Of a stretch of 64,000 bases of DNA, positions 1-10,886 are shown one piece after another. How positions within the stretch are numbered: the first letter of the stretch is position 1; the number at the start of each line of letters is the position of its first letter. The position numbers were made by a program, and so were the translations under genes. Source of the stretch: Ichthyophis bannanicus (lineage: Eukaryota > Chordata > Amphibia > Gymnophiona > Ichthyophiidae); contig CM066035.1 of NCBI GenBank assembly GCA_033557465.1, forward strand, positions 908,517,309 through 908,581,308. Reading direction: 5' to 3'. The notes below the pieces were generated by a model that ran no database searches, was not told the DNA's origin, and saw only the letters and a program-made list of their open reading frames with translations.

Positions 1-305
1 ATAACAGTTGTTTGTCTGCTTATTTTGGTGGAACCCTTTATAAAGAAGGACTATCTTTATTTTCTTATGTCTTAGTGAACCCTTGCGTTAAAGGGGAAAT
101 AAAGCCTTATTACCCTCCACTCTTGGCTTATATAATTTTGTTCTCACAAGGAGCTAAAACTCCAAGGACCAAACTGCACTTGGGCCTTAAAGAGCCCTCG
201 CTCCTTAAAAATAATAAAAATGCGTCAGCATGCCCTTACAGCCACTGGCCACTGGGGGCACCTGACGACAAAGTACTGCATATGTTGGACATAACCTTTT
301 TTAGA

Positions 306-460
306 TATATATGTACTACTACTACTACTGAGCATTAGTATCGCACTAACAGTCATATGCAGCACTGCCCTGACATAGCTGAATCAATGCCAGGCCATCA
401 CAGCTTACAATGTAGTCAAACCTATAACACAGCAGGTGTGGCCAGGGGACACCAGCGGGT
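306..460 (-). repeat. L2-type LINE 3' end relic
   Basis: A TACTAC microsatellite is followed by sequence collinear with 30540-30690 and 50020-50130, including a cue like CAGCTTACAATCTAGTC. In all three places this is the 3' UTR and tail of an L2-type LINE read on the minus strand. No coding part is attached here. Confidence 0.6.
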
Positions 461-2489
461 GGAGGGGATCGGTGTAGGCATGCTTATTAAGCGGTAGCAA
501 TGTACTGAGCTGTCACAGATTGGTTTGACCTTGTTGGTGGGGGTTGCTGCCCTACAGTGACAAGTGGTTAGATGTAGGCGTTGGGTGCTGCAAGGTGAGA
601 GGTGTGTGGTCTGTCATCCAGAGTAGGGGAGCAGGCCATAGATGGGAGCAGTGGCCTTGACGTGTGGGGATCACATTTGGGGGTTATGAGGGGATAACTT
701 GAGTTGTATGCTCAGATGAGCAGGGACTGTGTGTTCGCTGTGTCAGTATAGCGATGCATACATGTGTTATGCGATTAAAGGTACAGGGCAGCCACAGTGT
801 GACTGTATGTAAGGATCAGCAGGTGCGGCTTGACCTGTACGCATAGACAGATGGGGAGCCTGTGAGGTGTCATGACATGTGGTGTATTATTGCCATGATG
901 AGGCTACTGGTAGATTAGCCATGCAGCGCTCTGCGGCATACATTGCAGCGGACAGAGAGGATTCCAAAGGCAGATATAAGTTACATCAGATAGGGTGGCA
1001 GATGATGAAGGGGAGCATCTGTGCTTGATTTTTGTGTTCAGGGGTGAGGGCAGGTATCTGGAACTTACCGGCAGGCACTAGCTACGCGATGGATATGTGT
1101 GGAGAGGGGGAGAGATGAGTCATTGACAAACAATACCTTGCAGACAAAGTAGATGGACGGTGTACAAACCTAGACACAGACACTCTGAAGGTTGGGGAGG
1201 GTTTGGGGGCGATGATCAGATGCCCAGTATTGGCTATGCTCATTTTCAGGCAGCGGGGGAACATGCAGCAATGTCAGCAGTCAAGCTGAGATCACGATGT
1301 GGATTGCGAACCATAGTTCAGGCGTAGGGAGATATGTTTGGGACTCATCACCATACAGCTGCTCCTGAACGCCAGGGGGTGAGCTTGCTGCACCGGCGAA
1401 CTGGGTATGGTGCCAGGGGAACGTAGCAGCTCCTGCATATATCCCTTTGGTGCAGCAACTGTGAGCGGGTTACCAGGGGAGGTGGATCCAAAGGAACACA
1501 CACTGAGGGTGCACTGGGAGAGATATGGGTGTGGCAGGATTGTACGAAGTCCTTTGGGCCGGGTAAGGACAGAGTAGCGAGGAGACAGTTTCAGTCAATG
1601 GTACCAAGGGTATCAGAGAGGGCATGAAGGGGCCTGACTGACTACAGGCCCTTGTATTTGGCCAGGGACATGTCAGTGGGGTGTTTGGGAGGCGGCAATT
1701 TGGTACAGTGTCATGACGAACTGCCAGACTGTGACGGATCGGGGGGGGGGGGGGGATGCAAGGTAGGTATGTGAAGGTGCTGTGTTTGGTGCACAGCTCC
1801 AACATAACATACTCGTATGTATCTTTCTCTTGTGTTTCTCATACCACAGGACATGCTTGGTGACGTTACTGGTGCTGTGGTGCAGTGGCAGCTGTGTGTA
1901 CATCATTCAGCGTGCAGGGCACTGTGGTCAGTGGACATGCAGGTAATTTGTCTGTGTGGAGAGTCTTGAGCAACACATGTCTGAGGATATCTGTCTATTG
2001 CACATATGTTGTGGTGGACCTATCTTGCATGCTCCCCCATACACCATATTTTGATGTTGGCACACATATCCACATGTGCTCATGCACAGTTTGTCTTATC
2101 CAGCACTGTTTCTGGGATACATCCAACAGAGCTGCATGTGACTACAGGTCCTAGGTGTTCTGGGGGTGGCCCGCACTTATACCCTTCCCTTACATTGTAG
2201 CATCAGACGGCAGCAGTGTATCATCGCATATCAACGACCTTAATCTCCACTGATCCCCAATTGTGCACATACAGGCCGTATGTTACTCTTGGCATGCTCA
2301 CCTTATCATGTGTGTGTGTGTTTGGGTGAGCCTCAGTAATGATACCGTGTGCATGCCGTTTGCATTATCATGTGGTAGGGGGTGTCTGTACACCTGTGGA
2401 GCGGTGGTGACTGTGCTATCTCTACCTTACTGGTGTTGACCCTGTGAACATTGTGCGCATGTGTTGAGGGTCATTGGTTTACCTTTCTC
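461..2489. other. H1 internal non-coding sequence
   Basis: This stretch has no recognisable gene. It is TG-rich, with a G14 run at about 1741-1754. All frames are short and low in complexity. It ends with a pyrimidine tract and TTGACAG just before the block that is duplicated near 43 kb. Confidence 0.5.
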
Positions 2490-4429
2490 TTGTGTGTTGA
2501 CAGACCACTGCGCAATACCATTTATGTATGACACATATCGCCATTACTTGGACATGCGTCAACGGTGACTGGACATGGCGACATGGTGTTTCGACACATT
2601 TTGTTGACATCCTCTGCCTTCACTGTGATGTTTTGTGGCCTTTGCCTGCCTCGTAGACTCCCAACCAGACACTTTGTGCTGACACATGGTAGGTTGCACC
2701 TTGGTTCATTTGTGTGTGGCATCAGCCTTTATATGTTCGTGTTTTGCTGTTTGTTTCATAGACCTTTCCTTTTAGGTGTCTGTGCACCAGCGCTGATGGA
2801 CATGGGGTGGGGCTGTTAGACACCTGTGTGACATGGGCATGGGCATGGACATGACCATATCCATAGGACATGCTCGCATGCAGTTCCTTTGCGAAATGTC
2901 CAGAACATCAACAGTGTTCTGTGCTGTAATCATGTAATGTTTGCCTGTGTGACATTGCATTACATAGATATTGATGTTTGACTCCCTGCAATGTGCCCTG
3001 ATGTTGCGTACAGCATACCAAGACACTGTTTCTCCTTATTCTGACACAGGGCCGAGGACACACACAGCACATCTACTACAGTGCATCTGCGGCCCACATC
3101 AACCACCTGTTGGGGGACACATCAACACCATGCAACTATCCCTTGGAGATGGTGCCATAGGATGTTTTACCTCTGCGAGTGGAACACATGCTTATGATGA
3201 ACATTACTGTTCAACTGCTACTTTGACTTTACCAGGCCTGTCCAACACACCTTTACTGCCGTGCTCTGGCTGGGTGTCGTGTTGAATGTGTGAGACACAT
3301 ATGACTTTTCGATGATTGTAGCACATTGAGGTGTCACACTTGAATATGCATGCCCATGGATTCACGGACAGTCGTAGCGGGACATGTTGTGTTGCAGACG
3401 CCCTTTGCAGTGTGGACACTATGTAATGGTCTCTACGTGTGTAGCACAGACTGACATAGTCGCTGTATGTTCTACATCCATCTGACATTTTGTTAGTGTG
3501 TGTTGCCCATGTGTGTAACATGCATCGCAGGATATCCTCATCTGTTGCGGTCACCCGGGGCATACAGCCCTGCGTTTGGCAGAGGGGCAACATTGTAAAG
3601 GTACTCTTGTATATGTGGGCCTACCCTGCTCTTGGACATGACATAGTTGTTACCACCACACCACTTTAATGGCCACCAACATCTTGGAGTGATGTTTGGC
3701 TCAACAAGGGGGTTACAGTGCATCTGGGGCATCACTGTGTCATGGTTCAGTGTACACGGTGCATGTGCATGTGACTGAATATGTTGCTACATCAGTGCAT
3801 GTGGCAGTGTGGCTTCTTTGTGGGGTACTGGCCCATCTTTGACCTTGATTTCAGACTCCATATACAGGTCATTTTGTTTGGTTACTGTACAGACATGCCG
3901 CTGTACATTGATTTACAAACATAGCATTGCATGTCTTCACAGTCGGCCTTATCCCCTGACATTTCGCCACTCACATTGGCTGATTACATTTGCATTGTGG
4001 CTGTGTGATTGTCCATATTTCTTCCTTCATGTGTGCATCCCAGGTACCCTGATCTCTGTCTATGGTTCATGTATCCACGCCACCCATTGCAGAGGAACCT
4101 CTGCATGGTGCTAGCTCTGCATGTTTGTGAGGTTCCTTTTATGGTGTTCTCTGGAATAATGTGCCTCTTGTACCTGTTCCCATATCCTAATTTTGCAATT
4201 CGCCTTTGTTTTGGGTTACATTGGTGACACTTTGATTGCTATATCAGGCATTTTGGACGAGCTGTAATATATCTATCTCTATCTGTGTGTACACTTGCTT
4301 ACATCTTGCTATTTATGAGTTTTAAGGTGTTTGCCTCCTGTATTGGCAGGCACATATGTTTTGGGGGACAATTCATGATTGATGTGTGTTGGGCCCTCAT
4401 CATGCACCACCTAGTGTCTACATGCACAT

Positions 4430-5939
4430 TGTCGCGTCCTCCAGCCCGGGCCGGTGGCCTGAGAGCAGGAGGGCTCGCCTAATTGCTCTTTTTGAATACT
4501 GTTTCCTGATATGGCTGCCAGCATGGGCTGCTGGGAGATGTAGTTCAGATATTCTTTGAGCAAGCAGTGTGACCACACCGTTGGTTAGGCAAAAACAGAG
4601 AAAATTTATTTTCGAGATTTCCCCTCCGCATCAAAATTCGTTGCACCAACACAAATAGGATAATTCTCCAAAGGCAAAGGAAATAAAGTCCAAACAGGCT
4701 TAACAGAAATATACAGGAATTTTCTCCTTTACAACGTCAACTATTAGCTTCACTTCAGTAACCACCTTCTGAAGCTAAGGCTGTTGACCATATTAGGAAA
4801 TGACTTTAACTTTCAACAAGCTTCCATTCTTGTACCACTTCCATAGGAAAGAAGTCACAACTGATTTTAAAACTTCCAGCAAGTTTCTTTCTTCAGTAGC
4901 ACATTGAAACAGGTTACAATTGCTTTTAAACTTCTGGCAAGTTTTCTTTCTTTTTCTCAGTTCACAACAACAAGCTTTCACAGCAACAAGCTCCTAATTG
5001 CTTTCACAAACCACTCCTTCACATGAGCATAGACTCAGCACATGTTCAGCTCGTTTGCCTTGCAATAAGAACATTGCATTTCTTCAACATCACTTTCACC
5101 CTGATTTACAGACAAATCTACTTCCATTTCCTCAGTAGATTCACTACAGCTGTCTTCTTGTGAATGGATATCATAAGGCTTGTAATTCTCTCCCTGCAGT
5201 AGCTCATTCAACTTTAGCAATAAGTGTTCTCTCTGCTCTGCAGCAACAGGCTTTAGGAACGGAGTTTCTCTCTCTTTTATCAGCCTTCTAACTGCTGAGT
5301 CATGGCAGTCACTGGCATACTTCTTATGTCTGCCTATAGCTTGCTTCATGGGGTTCTGGCTAACACAGCGTTTGGCACTCATCCTTAGCTCTCTGACTAC
5401 TTCTTCAGACAGAGCCTGGTTAGGAATTACATACAACTCATTCTCTTTACCTCCAGGACTCAACTGCTTCCCTGAGCTGTTTCCCCACCTGGGAATGGGC
5501 TCCTCCAGTTTCCTTTCTCTGAGGTACCTTGAGACACGTTTCTGCCTTGGTTGCTGCTGCCTGCTTTGGGTCACAGAAACCTCCTGTTCCTGTTCCTCTG
5601 TCTCCCCCGATTCTCCAGCTTCAAACACTGCTTCTCTTCTCCTTCCGCTGCTGCTTCTGCTTCTCTCCTTGCCTCTGCTTCTCTCCTTTTCTGCTTCTTC
5701 AAACACTGAAGCACTTTTAAACTGGTGCTTCTTAGGCACCATGCCTTTCTCTCTGCACACATGAGGCTTGTTAGAGCTGACCTAGCTCTAACGTCACTAA
5801 GTGGGCGGGGCTTAGTACTAGCTGTAGTCTGCCTTGGAGGCTTGTGGTCACTATGGGAACTCTGCTGATCTCTGCTTTTAAAGGCACAGGACTCACTTTC
5901 TTCCCATTCCATCCCTCCTGTACAGCTCTCCTTACCACA
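4430..5939 (-). mobile_element. Solo LTR 1 (1510 bp)
   Basis: Read on the minus strand it starts TGTGGTAAGG and ends CGCGACA. The flanks are ACAT and ACAC, a 4-bp duplication with one change. The homologous empty site at about 46365 in copy B confirms the insertion. Inside are GC-box and TGACGT sequence near the 5' end, a 241-codon open frame, an AATAAA near the 3' end (in a CGAAAATAAATTTTC context), and a motif close to ACTACAACTCCCAG at 4525-4546. No second LTR or internal region was found. A solo LTR fits best; a short non-autonomous LTR element is the alternative. Confidence 0.75.
5035..5760 (-). CDS. Open frame inside solo LTR 1 (241 aa)
   Basis: This frame encodes a Lys/Arg/Ser/Glu-rich hydrophilic protein with no domain I recognise. 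The N-terminal third is a charged region (KERSRGKERSRSS). The C-terminus is acidic with the pattern CSES-TEEMEVDLSV. Similar C-terminal patterns occur in the frames of the other three LTRs (EMECDLSI, PMDCSLC, SMDCTMSV), which hints at real coding. By analogy, some retroviruses place accessory genes in or next to long LTRs, but that analogy is inference. It could equally be a chance frame in purine-rich DNA. Confidence 0.35.
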   Translation of the reverse strand: MCREKGMVPKKHQFKSASVFEEAEKERSRGKERSRSSSGRRREAVFEAGESGETEEQEQEVSVTQSRQQQPRQKRVSRYLRERKLEEPIPRWGNSSGKQLSPGGKENELYVIPNQALSEEVVRELRMSAKRCVSQNPMKQAIGRHKKYASDCHDSAVRRLIKERETPFLKPVAAEQREHLLLKLNELLQGENYKPYDIHSQEDSCSESTEEMEVDLSVNQGESDVEEMQCSYCKANELNMC

Positions 5940-6407
5940 ACACATATGTGACTAGGCCATTTGGACCCTGCAGCAGCATGTGGGGGGTAGGGGGCTACTG
6001 CACAGTGAACACCATGCAGCTGCAGCACATTATCTCTCCTGTCCATCATCTTTAGACGGCGCAGTGACTTTTGTGTGACATGTGGGTGTCTTCCATGCTC
6101 AATGTGGTGTCTGTTTGTTCACTGTAGACCAACTACCTTGATATGATGACAGGCACTTTGTACGATATGTCTCATGATTACCCATAATAAAAAATAATGT
6201 TTCACGCACATTTGTCTCTGCTGCTGCTTTACCACACTGACACATGTATTTAGTGGTATCCGGGTAATGTACATGGCCCACCTGTGCTCACATCCTTGTA
6301 CGGTGGCAGCTGTCTATGTGGCAGCCGTCTGCCATATCACAGGGTGCTAAGGGTTTCCATTCCGACATTCCTATTGGGGAACATATTTGCTTTGCACTTC
6401 CTGTGGT

Positions 6408-6474
6408 TGTTTGGGATAGTGGTTGTATGCATGTGTTGCAGCACCAGAGGTTGCATGTTCAATTCCTGCATGTT
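6408..6474 (+). repeat. tRNA-like module A1
   Basis: The segment has an A-box-like GGGATAGTGG and a B-box-like TGTTCAATTCC at tRNA-like spacing. The stems are poor, so it is not a functional tRNA gene. The matching position in copy B (46829-46898) also has a B-box-like GGTTTGATCCC. Confidence 0.45.
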
Positions 6475-6644
6475 CCATTGATTTTTGCTGGTTTTGTGCT
6501 AACCTGACCATGAACTCTGTTATGATTGGTCACCTCTCCACACACCCTTCCATCTCTTCCCTGTACACCACAGTGTGCCCTTGATCCAGCCTATCCATCG
6601 CATATTAGCTGTTACATATGGCTCTTTCTTTGTACTGTCCATGT

Positions 6645-6718
6645 CGGCTTGGGGGATTGGCATTGCTGTTGTTGATCTGATCTGGGCCATGTCTGTTTGT
6701 AGGTTCAGCTCTCACATG
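6645..6718 (+). repeat. tRNA-like module A2
   Basis: GGGGATTGGCATTGC is followed about 50 nt later by TAGGTTCAGCTCTC. The copy B counterpart at 47075-47147 keeps a better B box (AGGTTCAATTCTC), so copy A has lost part of it. No full cloverleaf can be drawn by eye. Confidence 0.4.
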
Positions 6719-7025
6719 CTCTTTTCCGTTCTTTTCCCCATTTTGCCCTGCTCCACAGAGCATCCCCTGCCACCCTTTGGGTTTGGGTTCTTTGCTCTTT
6801 TGCATGTTGTATCCACTGCAGAACATTTCATTGTGCATGTGCATGTGTTTATATGTGCCTGTAGTCCCAATTACTGACTGTGATATTAGCTGTACACACC
6901 TGATCTGCATTTGCAGTGCATCTTCGTTACTGTTGGGGTTGCCCTATCCTGGCAGACAGCTGGCTTTTGGTGTGGTGCCCTGCAGTGTTCTTGTATGCAG
7001 CCTTTGCTGTGGTGCTCACGTTGGT

Positions 7026-7090
7026 GTTGTGGCTTACTGGTTTGTGCATTGACATTTGTGCTAGTGGTCATGGGTTTGATTCCTGTTGGT
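7026..7090 (+). repeat. tRNA-like module A3
   Basis: TGGCTTACTGG resembles an A box, and GGGTTTGATTCCT about 40 nt downstream resembles a B box. The copy B counterpart lies at 47445-47508 with the same layout. Confidence 0.5.
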
Positions 7091-7987
7091 TCTAATCATT
7101 TTAATGCCTCTCTTACACAACTACTTTGCATTCCTGTAACAGTCTTATCTGTGAGGATCTGTGCTGCTGGCACATTATACCTTCAATAAGTTGCCGACCA
7201 TCCTTCTGTCTGTCTATCTGTGTCTGCCAGCTGTGTGCCATCCTGCCCTAATGTGCAGGCTGCTACCCCTTGTCCTGCACTGGCACCCTTTTCTGCATCG
7301 CAGCTCTTCATGTTTGCCTCTCCTGTGTTGGCTCTGCATGGCACTGCTAGTCCTCTGTCCTCCTGTCATTGCACTTATCCTGCCACCTCTGGCTCCTCTT
7401 CTTGACACATATTCCCATCCTCTGCCACACACTGTGCTTGTTGTACTTTACAGTACCATCACCCTGTGCATCGGTACAGCTGCCCCAGATATATTTGTCA
7501 ACTTTACCAGCTGCCACATGGGCTGCACGCAGATTTAGCAGCTCCATCACCTTAGACATCTACTTCCTTACATCACTTCTTCTTTGCCTTGTGTTGCTGC
7601 TTTATGCTGTGTTACGGTTACATCTGTGTTTGACCCATATATTTCATGCTTGTGAGGTTCGTGCACCTTACTGCCCCTGGCCATTTCTTTAGTTACCTTT
7701 ACATCCTCGGGGTGTCTTTAGCGACACCTTAGGTACTTCCAGCTTATGTGGCACCTTATATGATGCCTTGGAGGGTACCACCCATTCCTGGTGCCCTCTG
7801 GGGCACATTCTGATCCGCCTTGGTTGATGTAGCACTTTATGATGTGCCTCATGCTGTGCCCTAGAAGTTGATTTGGGTTACGGCACTGGAATGTGGCTTT
7901 TTTTGGATGAGAGTACAGATTGTTGGGATGTGTCTGACTGTTACAGGCAGGAAAAGGAATTGCCTTGGCCAGCCTCATTCCATATCC

Positions 7988-8056
7988 CCACTGGGGGACT
8001 GAACTCATGACTGTTGTATCAGCAGTCATTGTATTGACCAGTGTGCCACACCTCTG
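7988..8056 (-). repeat. tRNA-like module A4 near the H1 end
   Basis: On the minus strand TGGCACACTGGTCAA (A-box-like) is followed by a strong arm TGACTG/CAGTCA and by GAGTTCAGTCCCC (B-box-like). It sits just inside the subterminal iterons of H1 and faces inward. Confidence 0.5.
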
Positions 8057-8092
8057 GCCCTTTGATTACAACTCAGCATGTGAAATTAAGGT

Positions 8093-8162
8093 TACCGCGC
8101 GATGACGTGGCACGATGTGTCTATCGCGCTGTGTTGGCCAGGGCACCCTCTATCGCGCGATA
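8093..8162. promoter_or_regulatory. H1 subterminal palindromic iterons
   Basis: Three related sites begin at 8093 (TACCGCGCGATG), 8122 (TATCGCGCTGTG) and 8151 (TATCGCGCGATA). The spacing is exactly 29 bp each time, and the third is a perfect 12-bp palindrome. H2 has two related sites near its own left end. Terminal spaced sites of this kind are typical binding sites for a transposase or its partner DNA-binding protein. That role is inferred. Confidence 0.55.
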
Positions 8163-8244
8163 CCCCGCCATTGCCTCCTTTACACCGACACGCCCAACAC
8201 CTTATATGGCATTCCTCACGTTATCGCTGCAACTAGCGCCGGTA

Positions 8245-8274
8245 ACATTAGGACCATTTAGTAAACATACCCCC
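8245..8274 (-). repeat. H1 right terminal inverted repeat
   Basis: Read inward on the minus strand the end is GGGGTATGTTTACTAAAT, matching the H2 left end over the first 17 positions. Copy A has five terminal G/C bases instead of four. It marks the H1 boundary. Confidence 0.65.
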
Positions 8275-8289
8275 TTGTGTTGAGGGAGC

Positions 8290-8830
8290 TAGAAGAGGTT
8301 GATGCTTGGGGAGTAAGAAGGACCAGGAGGACAGATTCTGTGTGTGGCGGATGGGGGGGGGGGGGGGGTGAAGCAAGGGCATATGCAGGGGAAGGTAGAG
8401 ATGGAGATGCAGAGAGATAGATGTGGGGTTAAGGAGGAGGAAATGCAGGATAAATGAATACTGGAGAAACATAGGCAGATACTAGGGAAAGAGAAAAAAC
8501 AATATGGGGAAATGGAAGCTGGGGACGGAGAAGACACAGGAGCAGTAGATGCTGGAGAGGGTGACAGACAAAAGGAAGGAGACAGATCTTTGAAGGAAGT
8601 GAGAGAAACTGGAAATGGGGAGGAAATATGGAGAACGAGCTTGGATAAGAGATAAGATATAAGAAAGGGACTAGAAGTGCTTGGGGATGACTGACAGGGA
8701 AGAAGTTGGAGCTGGTGAAGGAATGAGAGGCAGAGAAAGGTGGGCGAGGCTGCGGAAAGAGGTCCTGGCAGATAATTAGAATGTTGGAAACAAGAGACTA
8801 GATAGTAGCTGGAAGACAGAAGGAGAATTT
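8290..8830. repeat. Purine-rich low-complexity stretch
   Basis: The plus strand is G/A-rich (runs such as GGAGATGGAGATGCAGAGAG), with a G-run near 8351. Composition resembles the L2 5' region at 52.9-53.6 kb, but no firm alignment can be claimed. The opposite-strand Ser/Pro-rich frames are compositional artefacts. Confidence 0.4.
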
Positions 8831-9290
8831 AATGAGAGATAACTGTTTTACTACTACATTGTTGGTTTCTGTCACATTTCTTATGCACCACTAAAGGCAT
8901 ACAATTCATATGTTTTTACTGTGTATTTATTTTATATAGTTGGAACTTGTATTAGCAATTTACATTTATGCCTCTATGTCCGACGTGTTTTATACTAATT
9001 TTTGTTTACACAATTTGCATACGTTTCTCAGATTTATATGACTATATATAATTATCTGTGAGCTTTAATGCTCTTATTCTTTTTAACACTTTTTTGGTGT
9101 ATGACTGATTTCATTTTATTATAATTGTTTACCATTTGATGTGAATGTTTCTCTCTGTATTTGTCTGTCTTTTTTAAGGTTATAACTGTGTTTATATTTC
9201 TTGTTTTTAATTGAGGTCCTGAGCCCCTGAAGGCGGCCTAGTGCCGAAACCCATGTAGGGACAGACCTCTAAAGGCACTCCAAATAAAGC
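8831..9290 (+). mobile_element. PLE 3' relic with hammerhead-like fold
   Basis: A TA-rich stretch leads to CCCCTGAAGGCGG...GCCGAAACCCATGTAGGGAC at 9224-9262. This is the arrangement seen in Penelope-like element ends: CTGA(N)G(A), a stem II, GAAA, a tiny stem III and a NUH site. The arms GAGGTC and GACCTC can pair as outer stem I. No reverse transcriptase remains. A(9) of the core reads G, so cleavage may be lost. Confidence 0.45.
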
Positions 9291-9440
9291 GTAATTACTC
9301 ACCTGTAGCAGGTGTTCTCCAGGATCAGCAGAAATCAGTCCTTACAAATGGAGAAAAAACTTAAAATGTACATCTTCTGGGAATTCTTTGGGACTGATAC
9401 ATAGCACCCATGATACAGCTACCGATCACTTACTAACAAT
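9291..9440. other. Flank between PLE relic and solo LTR 2
   Basis: This short flank is unassigned. The motif CACCTGTAGCAGGTGTTCTCC at its start is palindromic (CACCTG/CAGGTG) and looks like repeat sequence. Confidence 0.25.
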
Positions 9441-10883
9441 TGTCGCGCCCTCGCCCCGCCTAGGCGGTTGCCTGACAGGGAAAGGGGCGAATGTTCCTTT
9501 CAATTGTACTCCAGGGCAAAGGCCTCTGGGAGTTGTAGTTAAATTGTAGTTGTAATGAAAGTGCTGAGCCGAGGGTTGAAAGCAAACACAGGAATTTTAT
9601 TCACCTCCTGTAATAAACAGGAACTTCTTAATGAAGCTTGACTTTTCACGTGTACAGACTTTTTACAGGAAAATAAAAGATAGCACTGGCTCTTGCTTAC
9701 TTCAACAAGGCACATGTGGTTTCTTCAAAAGTAAATCTTCAATTCACATTGCTTAACTGAAACTTAAATGTCCATTGAAAACCTCAATGCTATAAAACTC
9801 AAGCAATAAACTTTTCTTCTTAGCTTATTTCTTCAGGGGTTTTAATTAGCTTCCTAGAGACTTCAGGCAGTCCTCCTTAATAAGTCTCTTTTCAAGCAGC
9901 AGCCACGCTAATTAAAACTTCCTGGCTTCTTAGCATAACATGCACAGCAAACACATGGATATTTCTTTAAGGTTAGAATTTTCCAAACATTCTTACTTTA
10001 CTGCTATGGACAAATCACACTCCATTTCTATCTCAGGCTGACTCAAGACAGTATCATTCTCTCCCAGTTCCATTGATTCACATTCTGAACACGATGTATC
10101 TGTGACGTCGTTGTAAAACAGCTGTTCCCCTCGAGACCTCTCTCAGTACACAGAGCTGTTATTACCACAAGCTACTTCCTGGTCCTTTAACAGACCTTTT
10201 AAAAGCTTTAAAACATTCAAACCATGTTTGTTAAGAGGTTTTCTTACCAGCCCTTCCTGGGTTCTTGAACCACCTGCAGGCTTCCTGTAACCCTGGGTCT
10301 GGTTTAAATCCTGGAGCTGCCTTTGGGGATATCCTTCCCTCAAACTGCCATCTGGGAACCTTTCCTGAGAGCTTTGGCTATAATCCTTTTGAGCAATATC
10401 TTTGGAGATTCTTTTCAGCAGTGCTTCACTGCCACTCCCCTGGCCATGCTGGTTCCTGGATGAGTTAGCCTTCACGTCTCTCTCCCTCCCGCAAGAGTGA
10501 AACTCTTGCTCAGACTGAGGTTCCTGCTCAGACTCCGCCTCTGAATCAGACTCAGCTCTCCTCCTCTCGTGCCTTCCTGTTACTCTTTCTGCTGTCTTGT
10601 TCCTGTTTCCTGCTCTCGCTGTTAGTCTGTCTTTCCCTGTTCTCTGGGGTTTATATGAGTGGGTCTGACCTGTATCTTTCCACCCCGCCCCCAGCTGTCC
10701 TGCATTACCACCCTCAGTTACCATGGAGCTGGGGCGTGGCTTTTGAACAACAACTTTTGACAGGTTTCTTTCCATGTTAGTTGCACTTTTAAAGTGACCA
10801 TTTCTTGCATTTTCCTTCTGACTATGGGAAACTGCATGCGTTTTCTCTATCTCCCTAGGCACCTGGCTGGCTTCGCCACCACA
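9441..10883 (-). mobile_element. Solo LTR 2 (1443 bp)
   Basis: On the minus strand it starts TGTGGTGGCG and ends GCGCGACA. A perfect 4-bp duplication CAAT lies at 9437-9440 and 10884-10887. It contains GC-box-like sequence, a long frame, GAATAAAATTCC near the 3' end, and AACTACAACTCCCAGAGGCC at 9521-9540. It belongs with LTRs 1, 3 and 4 by ends, length, layout and the C-terminal protein motif. Confidence 0.8.
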
Positions 10884-10886
10884 CAA
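10143..10886 (-). pseudogene. Frameshifted open frame in solo LTR 2
   Basis: A 247-codon frame encodes a hydrophilic Gln/Glu/Arg/Ser-rich protein with no recognised domain. It includes KPRPSS near residue 50, similar to KPRPLS and KVRPRLSS upstream of the frames in LTRs 1 and 3. Beyond its stop another frame (10021-10140) encodes the family C-terminal pattern CSEC...EIEMECDLSI, so a frameshift probably separates the two. The first codons lie just outside the LTR, so the true start is unknown. Confidence 0.35.

Larger units (their letters stand above)
2490..7540 (+). repeat. Harbinger right-arm block, copy A
   Basis: This block aligns collinearly with 43019-47950. Examples are the GACAGACCACTG start, GGCCTGTCCAACACACC at 3236 and 45180, and the closing AGCTGCCA(C/A)ATGGGCTG. 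Copy A carries solo LTR 1 at 4430-5939, while copy B carries solo LTR 3 at a different position. Without the LTRs each copy is about 3.5 kb. The copies differ by many substitutions and small indels, so the duplication is old. No long frame is conserved between them, so the block is probably non-coding. Confidence 0.8.
1..8274. mobile_element. Right-hand part of Harbinger-type element H1
   Basis: The right end at 8266-8274 reads inward as GGGGTATGTTTACTAAA, matching the left end of another element at 17894 (GGGGTATGTTTACTAAA, preceded by TAA). Block 2490-7540 is homologous to 43019-47950, which lies beside a HARBI1-like transposase and a Myb-like gene, so I infer both blocks belong to one Harbinger family. 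The left end is outside the window. No transposase exon was recognised here. The expected 3-bp TTA duplication reads TTG at 8275-8277, so it may have decayed. The sequence is TG/CA-rich and its short ORFs look spurious. Confidence 0.6.

Noticed and set aside
12..338. 108-codon frame at the window start
   Set aside because: No recognised motif; it runs into an L2 tail microsatellite and looks like a chance frame.
7161..7692. Overlapping Leu/Cys/Pro-rich frames in copy A
   Set aside because: The homologous region in copy B has different, shifted frames, so there is no conserved coding.
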